Assembly: GCF_008364685.1 (NCBI RefSeq)
Contig: NZ_VTTL01000008.1
Coordinates: 186,001 to 250,000, forward strand
Direction: 5' to 3'
DNA from: Xanthobacter oligotrophicus
Lineage (GTDB): Bacteria > Pseudomonadota > Alphaproteobacteria > Rhizobiales > Xanthobacteraceae
Length of the DNA: 64,000 nt
The notes beneath the pieces were generated by a model. The model was not told the origin of the DNA. It ran no database searches and was given only the letters and a program-made list of their open reading frames with translations. Below are positions 35,940 to 45,534 of this stretch, piece by piece (the first letter of the stretch is position 1; the number at the start of each line of letters is the position of its first letter). A program made the position numbers and the translations under genes.

Positions 35940-36449
35940 ATGACGAAGATGTTTGCGGGATCAAAGTCGCATGTGGGCGCCGCGCGGCGCGCCGGCCTGC
36001 TGGGCATTGCCGTAACCGGACTGGCGCTGACCCTCGCCGGGTGCGCGAGCGGCCCCACCGAGCCGCCGCCCCCGGCCCGCCCGCAATTCACCAGCCCGAT
36101 CCCGCCCGACCGCCTGGTGGGCCGCTGGGGCCTTGCCGCCTATCACCGGCCGGACGACGCCACCCGGACCGAGAACCAGGCGCGCGCCCAGTGCTCCAAC
36201 CCCTACGTCATCACCGCCGGCACCAATGGCGGCGTCATGATGTATCTCGCCGACGACAACAAGCTGACCGAAGTGGTGTCGAAGCAGGTGGCCGGCGGCC
36301 CGACCTATATCGGCCCGCCCGAGGACCCAGCGGGCGGCGAGCGCGACCGGCAGGTGGTGCGCTTCGACGGCAACGTGCTGGTGCTGAAGTGGCTGGACCC
36401 CGAGGTCTCCCGCCGCTACGGCACCATGGTCTACGTGCGCTGCTCCTGA
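35940..36449 (+). CDS. Putative lipoprotein of unknown function
   Basis: This 169-residue protein has a signal sequence ending in LALTLAGCASG, a lipobox with Cys at about residue 35, so it is probably anchored in a membrane facing the periplasm. The Pro-rich linker GPTEPPPPARPQ is followed by VGRWGLAAYHRPDDATRTENQARAQC, then strands ending VYVRCS; two cysteines could form a disulfide. ATG 35940 is preferred over 35898 because the signal peptide is then of ordinary length. The function is unknown. It is a single gene between groES and convergent glutaminase. Confidence 0.8.
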   Translation: MTKMFAGSKSHVGAARRAGLLGIAVTGLALTLAGCASGPTEPPPPARPQFTSPIPPDRLVGRWGLAAYHRPDDATRTENQARAQCSNPYVITAGTNGGVMMYLADDNKLTEVVSKQVAGGPTYIGPPEDPAGGERDRQVVRFDGNVLVLKWLDPEVSRRYGTMVYVRCS

Positions 36450-36541
36450 GCCGGCGCGCCTGACCTCTCCGGCCGGCTTCCAGCCGGCCGTTCTTCCCCC
36501 GCCAGTTCGTCCCCGCGCCGCCCCGCAGCGCGAAAGCCGGT

Positions 36542-37522
36542 TCAGCGCCGATAGGCGCTGAGCAGGGACGAGCCGCGGTTGGTGGGGTCGAACACGTGCA
36601 GCCCCATCTCCTCGGTGAGGTCGCGGAAGGCGGCGATGCCGCGCACCGAATTGCCCTTGGCGTCGAGCCGTGGCGAATAGGTGCCGATGCCCAATTGCCG
36701 GTTCACCACGCCGAGGATGCCGCCGCCCACCCCGCTTTTCGCCGGCACGCCCACGTCGAAAGCCCAGTTGCCGGCAAAATCATACATGCCGCAGGTGAAC
36801 ATCACCGACAGGGTGTTGCGCACCGCCTCCACCGCGAACACGGCGCTGCCGGTGAGCGGATTTTCCCCGATATTGGCCAGCGTCGCCCCCATCACCGCGA
36901 GGTCGGTGGCGGTGACGAGAATGGAGCACTGGCGGAAATAAAGATCGACGGCGTCGTCCACATCGGCGCCGAGCGCGCCCGCGCATTTCAGCAGATGGGC
37001 GATGCCGCGGTTGCGGTGGCCGGTCTGCGCCTCCGAGCGGAACACGGTCTCGTCCATCACCAGCCGGCGGCCGGCGGCGGCGGAAAAGCGGTCCAGCACC
37101 ACCTCGAACGCCTCCGCTCCGAACGCCTCGGCGAGGAGGCCGGACACGGTGATGGCCCCGGCATTCACCATGGGGTTGAAGGGACGATTGGAGAGCGCAT
37201 CGAAGACGATGGCGTTGAAGGCATCGCCGGACGGCTCGACCCCCACATGGGCCAGCACCTTGTCCCGGCCCAGCGCTTCCAGCGCGATGCAATAGGCCAG
37301 CGCCTTAGAAATGGACTGGATGGTGAAGGGCACGTCCACGTCGCCCACGCCCAACACGTGGCCGTCCACGCCGGCGAGCGCGATCCCGAAGCGATCCGGC
37401 ACCACCCGCGCAAGCTCGGGGATGTAGGTGGCGAGTTCCCCGCTTTGGTCATCCCGCGCACGCTCGAAGGCGGCGCGCGCGGCGGTCTCGAGGCCGGAGG
37501 CAAGACCCGTGTTCGGCGACAT
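36542..37522 (-). CDS. glsA: Glutaminase
   Basis: This 326-residue serine-dependent beta-lactamase-fold enzyme hydrolyses glutamine to glutamate and ammonia. FTIQSISKALAY holds the catalytic Ser-x-x-Lys, and NPMVNAGAI, CGMYDFAGNWAFDVGVPAKSGVGGGI and YSPRLDAKGNSVRG are typical of the family. GGGAGG upstream supports the ATG at 37522. It appears monocistronic. Confidence 0.95.
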   Translation of the reverse strand: MSPNTGLASGLETAARAAFERARDDQSGELATYIPELARVVPDRFGIALAGVDGHVLGVGDVDVPFTIQSISKALAYCIALEALGRDKVLAHVGVEPSGDAFNAIVFDALSNRPFNPMVNAGAITVSGLLAEAFGAEAFEVVLDRFSAAAGRRLVMDETVFRSEAQTGHRNRGIAHLLKCAGALGADVDDAVDLYFRQCSILVTATDLAVMGATLANIGENPLTGSAVFAVEAVRNTLSVMFTCGMYDFAGNWAFDVGVPAKSGVGGGILGVVNRQLGIGTYSPRLDAKGNSVRGIAAFRDLTEEMGLHVFDPTNRGSSLLSAYRR

Positions 37523-37636
37523 GAGCCCTCCCCTTCCCGCTGCGGCCCGCACGTCACGCCCGCCAGAGCTCTACTCAAGCACGGACCATGCCATGCCTGC
37601 GAATGGGCTGGGAGCGAGGACCGGCACCGGCCGCGC

Positions 37637-37819
37637 TCAGCCCTTGTCGAGGTCGTCCACCGGAGCGCCAGGAACGTTCTTCTTGATGGATTCGATGGCG
37701 TCCAGCGCCGACTTCTTGGCCTTGTAGCCCTCGGAGGAGAACATGATCTCTCCGTTGGACGCCTTATAGCGGAAACGGAACTCTCCCGCCTTGTCCTTGT
37801 AGACCTCGAACTTCGCCAT
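37637..37819 (-). CDS. DUF1508 (YegP-like) small protein
   Basis: This 60-residue protein starts MAKFEVYKDKAGEFRFRYKASNGEIMFSSEGYKAKKSALDAIESIKKN, a single DUF1508 unit; many relatives carry two. It is probably a small cytoplasmic protein of unknown role. GGGAGG nine bases upstream of the ATG marks the start; a longer frame reaching into lepA is spurious. It lies just downstream of lepA on the same strand (92 bases). Confidence 0.88.
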   Translation of the reverse strand: MAKFEVYKDKAGEFRFRYKASNGEIMFSSEGYKAKKSALDAIESIKKNVPGAPVDDLDKG

Positions 37820-37911
37820 GGCTTGCCTCCCTGCGGCGCGACGCGGCGGCCGGACCGGCTCAGGCAAAGGTGCAGTGATTCGCGACTGCGCGCAAAGCGG
37901 GTGCCCGCGCC

Positions 37912-39717
37912 TTATTCGTCCATCTTCAGCGCGGCGATGAAGGCCTCCTGCGGGATCTCCACCTTGCCGAACTGGCGCATCTTCTTCTTGCCTTCCTTCT
38001 GCTTGTCCAGAAGCTTGCGCTTGCGGGAGATGTCGCCGCCGTAGCACTTGGCGGTCACGTCCTTGCGCAGGGCTTTGATGGTTTCGCGGGCAATGATCTT
38101 GGCGCCGATGGCCGCCTGGATCGGGATGTTGAACAGATGCTGGGGGATCAGGTCCTTCAGCTTCTCGCACATCACCCGGCCGCGTGCGTCGGCGCGCGCG
38201 CGGTGCACCAGCATGGAGAGGGCGTCCACCGGCTCCGAATTCACCAGAATGGACATCTTCACCAGGTCGCCGGGACGGTACTCGGTGATCTGGTAGTCAA
38301 AGGAGGCGTAGCCCTTGGAGATGGATTTCAGCCGGTCGTAGAAGTCGAACACCACCTCGTTGAGCGGCAGGTCATAGGTCACCATGGCCCGCGCGCCCAC
38401 ATAGGTCAGCTCGATCTGGTTGCCGCGCCGGTCCTGGCACAGCTTCAGCACCGAGCCGAGATACTCGTCCGGCGTCAGGATGGTGGCGCGGATCCAGGGC
38501 TCGCGGATCTCCTCGATCTTCACCACGTCCGGCATGTCCGCCGGGTTGTGCAGGTCGATGACCGAATTATCGATCATCTGGATTTCGTAGATGACCGAGG
38601 GTGCGGTGGCGATGAGGTCGAGGTTGAACTCGCGCTCCAGCCGCTCCTGGATGATCTCCAGGTGCAGCAGCCCGAGGAAGCCGCAGCGGAAGCCGAAGCC
38701 CAGCGCGGCGGAGGTCTCCATCTCATAGGAGAAGCTGGCGTCGTTGAGGCGCAGCTTGCCCATGGCGGCGCGCAGATCCTCGAACTGCGCCGCATCCACC
38801 GGGAACAGGCCGCAGAACACCACCGGCTGCGCCGGCTTGAAGCCCGGCAGCATGTCGGCGCAGGGGCGCTTTTCCTCGGTGATGGTGTCGCCGACGCGGG
38901 TGTCCGCCACTTCCTTGATGGAGCCGGTGAGAAAGCCGATCTCGCCGGGGCCAAGCTCGGCCATGGCCACCATCTTGGGGGTGAAAACGCCCACGCGGTC
39001 CACGTCGTTCACGGCGCCCGAGCCCATCATCTTGATGCGCTGGCCCTTCTTCAGCACGCCGTCGATGATGCGCACCAGCACCACCACGCCGAGATAGGTG
39101 TCGTACCAGCTGTCCACCAGCAGCGCCTTCAGCGGCGCGGCGCGATCGCCCATGGGCGGCGGCAGGCGGGTGACGATGGCTTCCAGCACCTGGTCCACGT
39201 TGAGGCCGGTCTTCGCCGAGATGCCGATGGCGTCGGAGGCGTCGAGGCCGATCACGTCCTCGATCTGCGCCTTCACCTTTTCGGGTTCCGCGGCGGGCAG
39301 GTCGATCTTGTTGAGGACCGGGACGATGTCGTGGTTGTTGTCGATGGCCTGGTAGACGTTGGCCAGCGTCTGCGCCTCCACGCCCTGGGAGGCGTCCACC
39401 ACCAGCAGCGAGCCCTCCACGGCGGCGAGCGAACGGTTCACCTCATAGGCGAAGTCCACGTGCCCGGGGGTGTCGATCAGGTTGAGGATGTAGGTCTCGC
39501 CGTCCTGCGCCTTGTAGGACAGGCGCACGGTCTGGGCCTTGATGGTGATGCCGCGCTCGCGCTCGATGTCCATGCTGTCGAGCACCTGATCCGTCATCTC
39601 CCGCTCGGTGAGACCGCCGGTGATCTGGATCAGGCGGTCGGCGAGGGTCGATTTCCCATGATCGATGTGGGCGACGATGGAGAAGTTGCGAATGTTCTTC
39701 TGGGCGCTGGCGGTCAT
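37912..39717 (-). CDS. lepA: Elongation factor 4 (LepA)
   Basis: This 601-residue translational GTPase remodels ribosomes and affects initiation or back-translocation under stress. The GTP-binding elements are [26 protein letters not shown] and [10 protein letters not shown], and the LepA C-terminal domain ends [29 protein letters not shown]. The start at 39717 ([21 protein letters not shown]) fits the family; eleven extra residues upstream do not. Confidence 0.97.
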   Translation of the reverse strand: MTASAQKNIRNFSIVAHIDHGKSTLADRLIQITGGLTEREMTDQVLDSMDIERERGITIKAQTVRLSYKAQDGETYILNLIDTPGHVDFAYEVNRSLAAVEGSLLVVDASQGVEAQTLANVYQAIDNNHDIVPVLNKIDLPAAEPEKVKAQIEDVIGLDASDAIGISAKTGLNVDQVLEAIVTRLPPPMGDRAAPLKALLVDSWYDTYLGVVVLVRIIDGVLKKGQRIKMMGSGAVNDVDRVGVFTPKMVAMAELGPGEIGFLTGSIKEVADTRVGDTITEEKRPCADMLPGFKPAQPVVFCGLFPVDAAQFEDLRAAMGKLRLNDASFSYEMETSAALGFGFRCGFLGLLHLEIIQERLEREFNLDLIATAPSVIYEIQMIDNSVIDLHNPADMPDVVKIEEIREPWIRATILTPDEYLGSVLKLCQDRRGNQIELTYVGARAMVTYDLPLNEVVFDFYDRLKSISKGYASFDYQITEYRPGDLVKMSILVNSEPVDALSMLVHRARADARGRVMCEKLKDLIPQHLFNIPIQAAIGAKIIARETIKALRKDVTAKCYGGDISRKRKLLDKQKEGKKKMRQFGKVEIPQEAFIAALKMDE

Positions 39718-39899
39718 CCGCGCCGCATAGCATCGGCGCGGGTTCGCCACAAGGCGGGAGGGCCGGCGCGGGGCGGGAGAAGGGGCGGCACGAACCCCGC
39801 CCGAACGGGCTCGGCGACGATAACTCTCGCAGGGGCGCGCACCACCGCCGTTTGGCGAACGCGCGCGCCCGTCTCAACGCGATCGGGACAAGACGGCCC

Positions 39900-41657
39900 T
39901 CAAAGCCCCATCAGGCGGCGCTTCTTGCCTGGGGTCTCCGGCTCGTCGGGGGTTTCCCCGTCCGGTCCCGGATCATCCGGCAGGGGCGGCAGGGCGACGA
40001 TGGGGGCGGGACGCGACGGCTTCCCCTTCCCGTTCGCGGCTGTTGCGGGAGCGGGAGCGGGAGCGGGGGTCGGCTCCGGGGAAACCGGCGCCGGTGCCGG
40101 CTTCGTCGGTGCTGGCGTGGAAGGGGCCGGTGGGGCGGCGACCTCCGTCGGCTCCTGCGCCTTTTCCGCCACCGGCTCAGGGGGAGGCGCAGGCACGAAA
40201 ATGTCCACCTGCGCGCCGGAGCGGGCGGAGGCCTCCGCAACCGCCGCGGCGAGAGCTGCTTCCTGGGCCTTGGCCTCCGAAGCCTTGGTCTCCAGCGCCT
40301 TGGCCTCCTCGCTGGCGCGGACGGCGGCGATGGCCGCTTTCACCCGCTCGGCCTCATGCTCAAGGATCGGGGTGGCGGAGACGCCGGGGGGCACCTCCCA
40401 CACGAAGGCGTCGAGCTTTCCGGACACCGGCGACACCGCCGCCCAGGCATCCGACACCACGCCGTCGGCGATCCAGGCCGGGTCGCGATGGGCGCGCACG
40501 GCGCGCGCGGTCCATTCGCGAGCCTTGCCGATATCGGCATGTTCGGCGGCTTCAAGTTCGGCCATGAGCAGGCAGACGCGCTGGCTCGGCTCGGCGAGCA
40601 GCGGCTCCAGCACCAGGCGGGCCTGCCGGAACTCCTGCGCGTCGATGGCGGCGCGGGACAGGGCGATGGCGCTCTCGCGGTGGCTGGGCGCCCGGTTCAC
40701 CAGGGTGCGGATGCGCTTCAGGCGATCCTGTGCCGCGTCGCCGGGCCGCAGATAGGCCTCCACGTCCGCCAGCTCGGGATGGGGATTGGTGGCGAAGGCG
40801 GTCTCCACCACCTTGGCCGCCTTGCGCAGCTCGCCGGCGGCGCCCAGCAGGCGGCCGGCGCAGGCGGCGGCGGGCACCAGGGTGGGGGCGAGGCGCACCG
40901 CTTCCACCGCCTTCTCCCGCGCCACCAGCGGATCGGAATGCTCCAGCGCGATGGCCTCGGCGGCCAGGAGCACCGCCTTGCGGCGGCGGTACTGGGCCTT
41001 GTCGATGCCCTTGAGCGCCATCTGGCGCTCCAACACGCCCCGCGCGCCGGCATAGTCGCCGGCGGCGCAGCGCGCCTCGATGACGGCATCCGCCGCCCAG
41101 CCCAGCGTCGGCGCGGCCGAGGCGGCTTCCTCGGCGATGGCGTAGGCCGCCGCCTTGTCCCCCGCCTTGCGCGCCTCCATGTGCAGGCCGCGCAGGCCGA
41201 GCAGGCGGGTCTCGGGCTTGTCCACCATGGCGCGGAAGGCGGCGACCGCCACCTCGTGCTTGCCATCCAGCTGCGCCGCCTGGGCGGTGAGCAGGTGGGT
41301 GAGCGGCTCGTGGGGCAGCAGGCGGGCGGCATCGTGCCGGGCCTGGCGCACGGCGGCATTGTCGCCGATGCCCACCGCGAGCAGGCCGCGCGTCACCGCG
41401 TTCCAGCCCTTCTCGCGCCGGCGGCGGCGGGAGAAAGCGGCGATGATCTTCGGCGAGCGCACCAGCAGGGACAGGATGCGCCACAAAATCAGGATGAGGC
41501 CGGCGACGACGGCGATCACCGCCAGCGCCACGGGCACGGTGGTGCCATAGGCTACGCCTTCCCACACCACCGTCACCTCGCCCGGCCGGTCGGCCAGCCA
41601 GGAGACGCCGAAGGTGATGGCGACGAGCAGGAGCAGGAATAGGACGAGGCGGATCAC
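39900..41657 (-). CDS. hemY: HemY-like N-terminal domain membrane protein
   Basis: This 585-residue protein has two N-terminal membrane segments (VLFLLLLVAITFGVSW and VALAVIAVVAGLILILWRI), then TPR-like helical repeats to about residue 440. A Pro/Ala-rich tail of about 110 residues ends KKRRLMGL. It matches the HemY N-terminal family found next to hemC/hemD in proteobacteria (not protoporphyrinogen oxidase); the function in tetrapyrrole synthesis is unproven. Its start overlaps the upstream mitofilin-like gene by four bases. Confidence 0.88.
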   Translation of the reverse strand: MIRLVLFLLLLVAITFGVSWLADRPGEVTVVWEGVAYGTTVPVALAVIAVVAGLILILWRILSLLVRSPKIIAAFSRRRRREKGWNAVTRGLLAVGIGDNAAVRQARHDAARLLPHEPLTHLLTAQAAQLDGKHEVAVAAFRAMVDKPETRLLGLRGLHMEARKAGDKAAAYAIAEEAASAAPTLGWAADAVIEARCAAGDYAGARGVLERQMALKGIDKAQYRRRKAVLLAAEAIALEHSDPLVAREKAVEAVRLAPTLVPAAACAGRLLGAAGELRKAAKVVETAFATNPHPELADVEAYLRPGDAAQDRLKRIRTLVNRAPSHRESAIALSRAAIDAQEFRQARLVLEPLLAEPSQRVCLLMAELEAAEHADIGKAREWTARAVRAHRDPAWIADGVVSDAWAAVSPVSGKLDAFVWEVPPGVSATPILEHEAERVKAAIAAVRASEEAKALETKASEAKAQEAALAAAVAEASARSGAQVDIFVPAPPPEPVAEKAQEPTEVAAPPAPSTPAPTKPAPAPVSPEPTPAPAPAPATAANGKGKPSRPAPIVALPPLPDDPGPDGETPDEPETPGKKRRLMGL

Positions 41658-43303
41658 GGCACCTTCCTCGAAATGGCGGCGAGCTGCTGCTGGTAGAGCG
41701 TCCCGGCGACACGCACCGCAGCGGTGCGCGCCTCGATCTCGCGGATCACGGCAAGGCGGGCCTGCACGGGTTCCGGCAGCTTCTTCAGTGTGATGAGGGC
41801 GTCATCCAGCTGGCCGGCCTTCACCTGACCGACAGCGGTGGCGATGAGGCCTTCCAGATCCACCGAGCCGGGACCTGTGACCGGGCGCACCTTAACCAGG
41901 CTCTCGGCCGAGGCCAGGAGCCGGTCCACCAGCGAGGTTGACGCGTCCACCGGGGCGGCCGCGGGCCGCTCGGCGGCGATGGCGGCGGCGCCCTGCTGCG
42001 CCAGCGTGGCGGCGAGCTTGGACGGCACCGCATAGCCCGCCGCCGCCGCTGGGGCGAACGGATCGAGCTGGCCGGCGGCCGGCCCCAGCGTGATGCGGGC
42101 CGCGGCCAGCTCCGCCGCGAACGGCCGGCCGGAGACCACCGCATCGCGGAAGGTGGAAAGCACCACGAGGCCGGCGGCCGCGCGGTTGAAGGCGGTGGCG
42201 GCGGCGGTCGCCTCCTCGATCTGCGCCTTTAGCGCATCGAGGCGCGGGCCGACGGCCTCCACCTTCGGCGTGAGGGACTGGGCGAGGGCCTGAACCTGCG
42301 CCTGCGCCTGGGCGCCGGCCTGCTGCGCGCCAGCCGTGGCGGCGGCCACCGCCGTATGGAGGTTGCTCTCCACCGTACGCAGGGCCTCGATGTCGCGGCG
42401 GGCGGTGGCGAGGGCGTCCCGCGTCGCCTCGCTGCTCGCCTTCAGGTCATCCACCGTTTTCAACAGCGCCGGCGGCACCGCGGGCGCGGGGGCCTGAGCC
42501 TGAGCGGACGTGCCGGCCGGGGCGGGGGCGGACTTCAGCGCCGCCACCGTGGCGTCCAGAGACTTCAGGGTCGCTTCGCTGCGCTCCAGCCGCTCGGACA
42601 AGGCGGCGATAGAGCGCGGATCGAAGGCCGGGCGGGCCTCCAGGGCGGCGATGCGGTTCTGCAGCGGCGTGAGGTTCACCACCGGGGCCGGCTCCACCAC
42701 GGGAGCGGGCGGCGGGAAGAATTGCGGAAGCGCATACCAAAGGCCACCGGCCACGGCGCCGCCGCCGATGATGCCGGCAATAAGCCCGGCAAACACCGCG
42801 CCGCCGCCACCCGAACGCGCGGGTGCGGGCGGGACGGGCGCGGAGGCCTTGGCGGCATTGCCGGCGGGCGCGGCTGATTCGCCGGGGGCGGATGCAGCGG
42901 CCTCGGCCGGCTTCGATCCCGCCGGCTTAGCGTCTGCGGGCTTCGCATCGGCCGGCTTGGCATCAGACGGCTTGGCGTCCGACAGCTTCGGCCCGGTCGA
43001 CGGGGCGCTGGAGAGCTTGGTATCAGCAGATTTGGGCTCGACCGGCATGGACGGAGCCGGCTTGGCTTCGACCGGCTTCGGATCGCCAGGCTTGGCGTCG
43101 GCACCGGCGGCCTTCGGGTCCTTGCCGGGCTCCGGGGAGGCGGCGCCCTGGGCCGGGATGCTCTTCACGCCAGTCGCCTGGGCTGCGGCCGGACCGGTGG
43201 CGCCCGAAGCGGTCGCGACCTCCTCGGCCTTCAGGTCCAGCGTGGGCGGGGTGCGGGACGGGCGGGACGCGAAGCCCTCCGCCTTCGGATCGTCGCTCGC
43301 CAT
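41654..43303 (-). CDS. Mitofilin-like inner-membrane protein (COG4223)
   Basis: This protein of about 549 residues has a low-complexity N terminus with short degenerate repeats (PKAxxADAKPxDxKPxxAKP style), one membrane segment (AVFAGLIAGIIGGGAVAGGLWYAL), a coiled-coil middle and a globular end (LDDALITLKKLPEPVQARL). Alphaproteobacterial members are homologous to mitochondrial Mic60/mitofilin and occur in this hem neighbourhood. ATG 43303 is preferred because GAGAG is about eight bases upstream; 43324 is an alternative. The four-base overlap with hemY implies coupling. Confidence 0.85.
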   Translation of the reverse strand: MASDDPKAEGFASRPSRTPPTLDLKAEEVATASGATGPAAAQATGVKSIPAQGAASPEPGKDPKAAGADAKPGDPKPVEAKPAPSMPVEPKSADTKLSSAPSTGPKLSDAKPSDAKPADAKPADAKPAGSKPAEAAASAPGESAAPAGNAAKASAPVPPAPARSGGGGAVFAGLIAGIIGGGAVAGGLWYALPQFFPPPAPVVEPAPVVNLTPLQNRIAALEARPAFDPRSIAALSERLERSEATLKSLDATVAALKSAPAPAGTSAQAQAPAPAVPPALLKTVDDLKASSEATRDALATARRDIEALRTVESNLHTAVAAATAGAQQAGAQAQAQVQALAQSLTPKVEAVGPRLDALKAQIEEATAAATAFNRAAAGLVVLSTFRDAVVSGRPFAAELAAARITLGPAAGQLDPFAPAAAAGYAVPSKLAATLAQQGAAAIAAERPAAAPVDASTSLVDRLLASAESLVKVRPVTGPGSVDLEGLIATAVGQVKAGQLDDALITLKKLPEPVQARLAVIREIEARTAAVRVAGTLYQQQLAAISRKVP

Positions 43304-43415
43304 AGGCGTCTCTCGTGCCTCCATCGTGAGTTCGGATCCGCTGTACCGGTTCCGGATAAACCGCCCCGCGTCGCGCCGCAACCGCCCCGCTGCGCGAGGT
43401 CGTGTCACAGGCGTT

Positions 43416-44114
43416 TCACAGCAGGGCGAGAAGCGCGTCCTCGTTGGGCGCCGTGGCCACCTCCACCTTCAGTCCGGCCTTCACGAACGGCTCGGCCACC
43501 TGCTCCGACAGGCACAGTTGGCGCACTTCAATCAACCGATCGTTAAGACCGGCAGCGGCGACGCATTTGAGCAGAGTCTTCACCGTACGCTGGGACAAGT
43601 GCAAAGCTGCCGTCACGGTTCCGCTGGCCAGCGCCGCGCGCGCTTCTTCCGAGAGGGCATCGGCCGGCTGGGCGGCATAGACGATGGCCAGCTCCAGCGT
43701 GATGCCCGGCGCCGCCAGCAGCGCCTGGAGATCCGCCGCCCGATCCTCGCCCGCCGGATTCAGCACCTTTGCCCCGGCCGGCAGCGCCCCGGCAATGCGC
43801 CCGGCGAGGGCCGAGGCGTCGCCGTCGCAGTCGGTGACGTTCGCGAAACCGATGGCGCGCGCCTCCTTAGAGGTGCGCGGACCCACCGCGAAGGCCGGCA
43901 GGTGGAAAAAATCCGGCCCCTGCGGATGCAGCGCGAACGCCTTCACCCCGTTGATGGAGGTGAAGGCCACCGCGTCGAACGGCCCCTCCGGCAGCGTCGG
44001 CGCAGTGGGCGCGATGCGCAGCATGGGGTCCACCGTCACCGCGTGGCCGAGGGTGCGCAGCCGCTCGGCGGTCTGGGAGGCGGCAGGCTCCGGACGGGTG
44101 ACGAGAATATGCAT
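43416..44114 (-). CDS. hemD: Uroporphyrinogen-III synthase
   Basis: This 232-residue cytosolic enzyme cyclises hydroxymethylbilane with ring D inversion. The family is poorly conserved, but MHILVTRPEPAASQTAERLRTLGH at the N terminus, AVAFTSINGVKAF and the position between hemC and hemY support the call. AGAAGG upstream of the ATG at 44114 gives the start. About 360 bases with a composite repeat separate it from hemC. Confidence 0.93.
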   Translation of the reverse strand: MHILVTRPEPAASQTAERLRTLGHAVTVDPMLRIAPTAPTLPEGPFDAVAFTSINGVKAFALHPQGPDFFHLPAFAVGPRTSKEARAIGFANVTDCDGDASALAGRIAGALPAGAKVLNPAGEDRAADLQALLAAPGITLELAIVYAAQPADALSEEARAALASGTVTAALHLSQRTVKTLLKCVAAAGLNDRLIEVRQLCLSEQVAEPFVKAGLKVEVATAPNEDALLALL

Positions 44115-44238
44115 GGCTGCCTTCTGAAAAAGACGTGTCCGGGCTCGAAAAGAACCGTCGTCAGAATATGGGGTGGGCGTAGGCTCACAGAATTCAGTCC
44201 GCGCCGGTGTCCCGGTTTGCACTTGCCGCGTCGTCTCC

Positions 44239-44285
44239 CTCTTCGGGCTGGCGCCCCACCTCTCCCCTCTTCGGGCTAGCGCCCC
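44239..44285 (+). repeat. Short direct repeat beside locus C
   Basis: CTCTTCGGGCT(G/A)GCGCCCC occurs twice with a 28-base period, running straight into the left palindrome unit at 44284. Similar CTCTCC stretches precede each copy. It may be a remnant of duplication at the edge of the composite element. Confidence 0.6.
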
Positions 44286-44404
44286 CTCTCCCGCTTGCGG
44301 GGGAGGGTTGGGGAGGGGGCAAAGCGCTTGGGGGACAAAGCCCGGCGGCGGGACTGCGGAGAGGCCCTGCCCCCACCCTGCCCTCCCCCGCAAGCGGGAG
44401 AGGG
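44284..44404. repeat. Composite interspersed repeat, locus C (inverted pair)
   Basis: Exact 24-base units at 44284-44307 and, inverted, at 44381-44404 span 121 bases, matching loci A and B. The element sits between hemC and hemD in their shared transcription direction, so it would be inside a common transcript and could affect downstream expression or mRNA stability. Confidence 0.85.
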
Positions 44405-44474
44405 TTCTGCAGCGTTCCCGGCCCAGCCAACCCGTGTCACCTCAGAACACCTAAGGTATCCCGCCTGCCCCGCC

Positions 44475-45428
44475 CTAAAGCCCCAGCGCACGCGCCGGCG
44501 CGCTGGTGCGCAGGCTCGCGCCGCATTCCGCGCCCAGGCGGGCGGCGTCTGCAATGGGCGCCCGTTCCGCGATCTCCGCCGCATCACTCCCGTCCGGCGA
44601 CAGGACGAGGCCGCGCAGGCGCACATTCTCCCCCTCCACTGTGGCCAACCCGGCGATGGGGGTGCGGCAGGAGCCGTCCAGCGCCGCGAGGAACGCCCGC
44701 TCCGCCTCCAGCGCGATGCCGGTGTCGCGGCAGGCGATGGCGGCGATGGCGGCATTGGTATCGGGATCGGCGATGCGGCACTCGATGGCCACCGCCCCCT
44801 GCCCCACGGCGGGCAGGAAATCGTCCGTCGGCAGCACGCAGCTCGCCGCCTGCGCCATGCCGAGGCGCGTCAGGCCCGCCAGCGCCAGCAAGGTGGCGTC
44901 AAAATCACCGTCCCGCACCTTGGCGAGGCGGGTGTGGACGTTGCCGCGCAGCAGCTCCACCTTCAGGTCGGGACGGATGCGGCGCAGTTGGGCCTCCCGC
45001 CGCAGCGAGGCGGTGCCCACCTTCGCGCCCGCCGGCAGGTCGGCCAGCGCCGCGCCGGCCTTCAGGATGAGAGCGTCGCGCACATCGGCCCGCGGCAGGT
45101 AGCCGGCCAGGTGCAGGCCATCGGGCAGCACCGTCGCCACGTCCTTGGCCGAATGCACGGCGAGGTCCACGCGGCCGTCCAGCAGCGCCTCCTCGATCTC
45201 CTTGGTGAAGAGCCCCTTGCCCCCGGCCTCGGACAGCGCGCGGTCTTGGATCTGGTCGCCGGAGGTCTTGATCACCTCGACGGCGATGGCCTCCTGTTCC
45301 ACCCCAAGCGCGGCCGCGAGCGCGGCGCGCACCGCATGGGCCTGCCACAGGGCCAGCGGGCTGCCACGGGTGCCGATGCGCAAACGGGGGTGGACGGAAT
45401 GGTAAACGGATTTCGTATTCTTACTCAT
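44475..45428 (-). CDS. hemC: Hydroxymethylbilane synthase (porphobilinogen deaminase)
   Basis: This 317-residue enzyme polymerises four porphobilinogens using a dipyrromethane cofactor. LRIGTRGSPLALWQA, the HSAKDVATVLPDGL and GTASLRREAQLRRIRPDL substrate regions, and DGSCRTPIAG with the cofactor-bearing cysteine are all present. The start MSKNTKSVYHSVHP at 45428 has a weak ribosome site; a longer frame to 45641 overlaps divergent tsaD and is rejected. Confidence 0.96.
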   Translation of the reverse strand: MSKNTKSVYHSVHPRLRIGTRGSPLALWQAHAVRAALAAALGVEQEAIAVEVIKTSGDQIQDRALSEAGGKGLFTKEIEEALLDGRVDLAVHSAKDVATVLPDGLHLAGYLPRADVRDALILKAGAALADLPAGAKVGTASLRREAQLRRIRPDLKVELLRGNVHTRLAKVRDGDFDATLLALAGLTRLGMAQAASCVLPTDDFLPAVGQGAVAIECRIADPDTNAAIAAIACRDTGIALEAERAFLAALDGSCRTPIAGLATVEGENVRLRGLVLSPDGSDAAEIAERAPIADAARLGAECGASLRTSAPARALGL

Positions 45429-45534
45429 GGCGGCGTACAATGCGCGACGGAATCGAAATGGGATAGAGCGGCGTTCGGGCGCAGCGGCACCATAGCGAGA
45501 TACCGCAGAAAAACGTGATCGGGAGGGTGAGGGC

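Noticed and set aside
44115..44393. N-terminal extension of hemD
   Set aside because: It runs through composite repeat locus C and its direct repeats; the conserved HemD N terminus begins at 44114.
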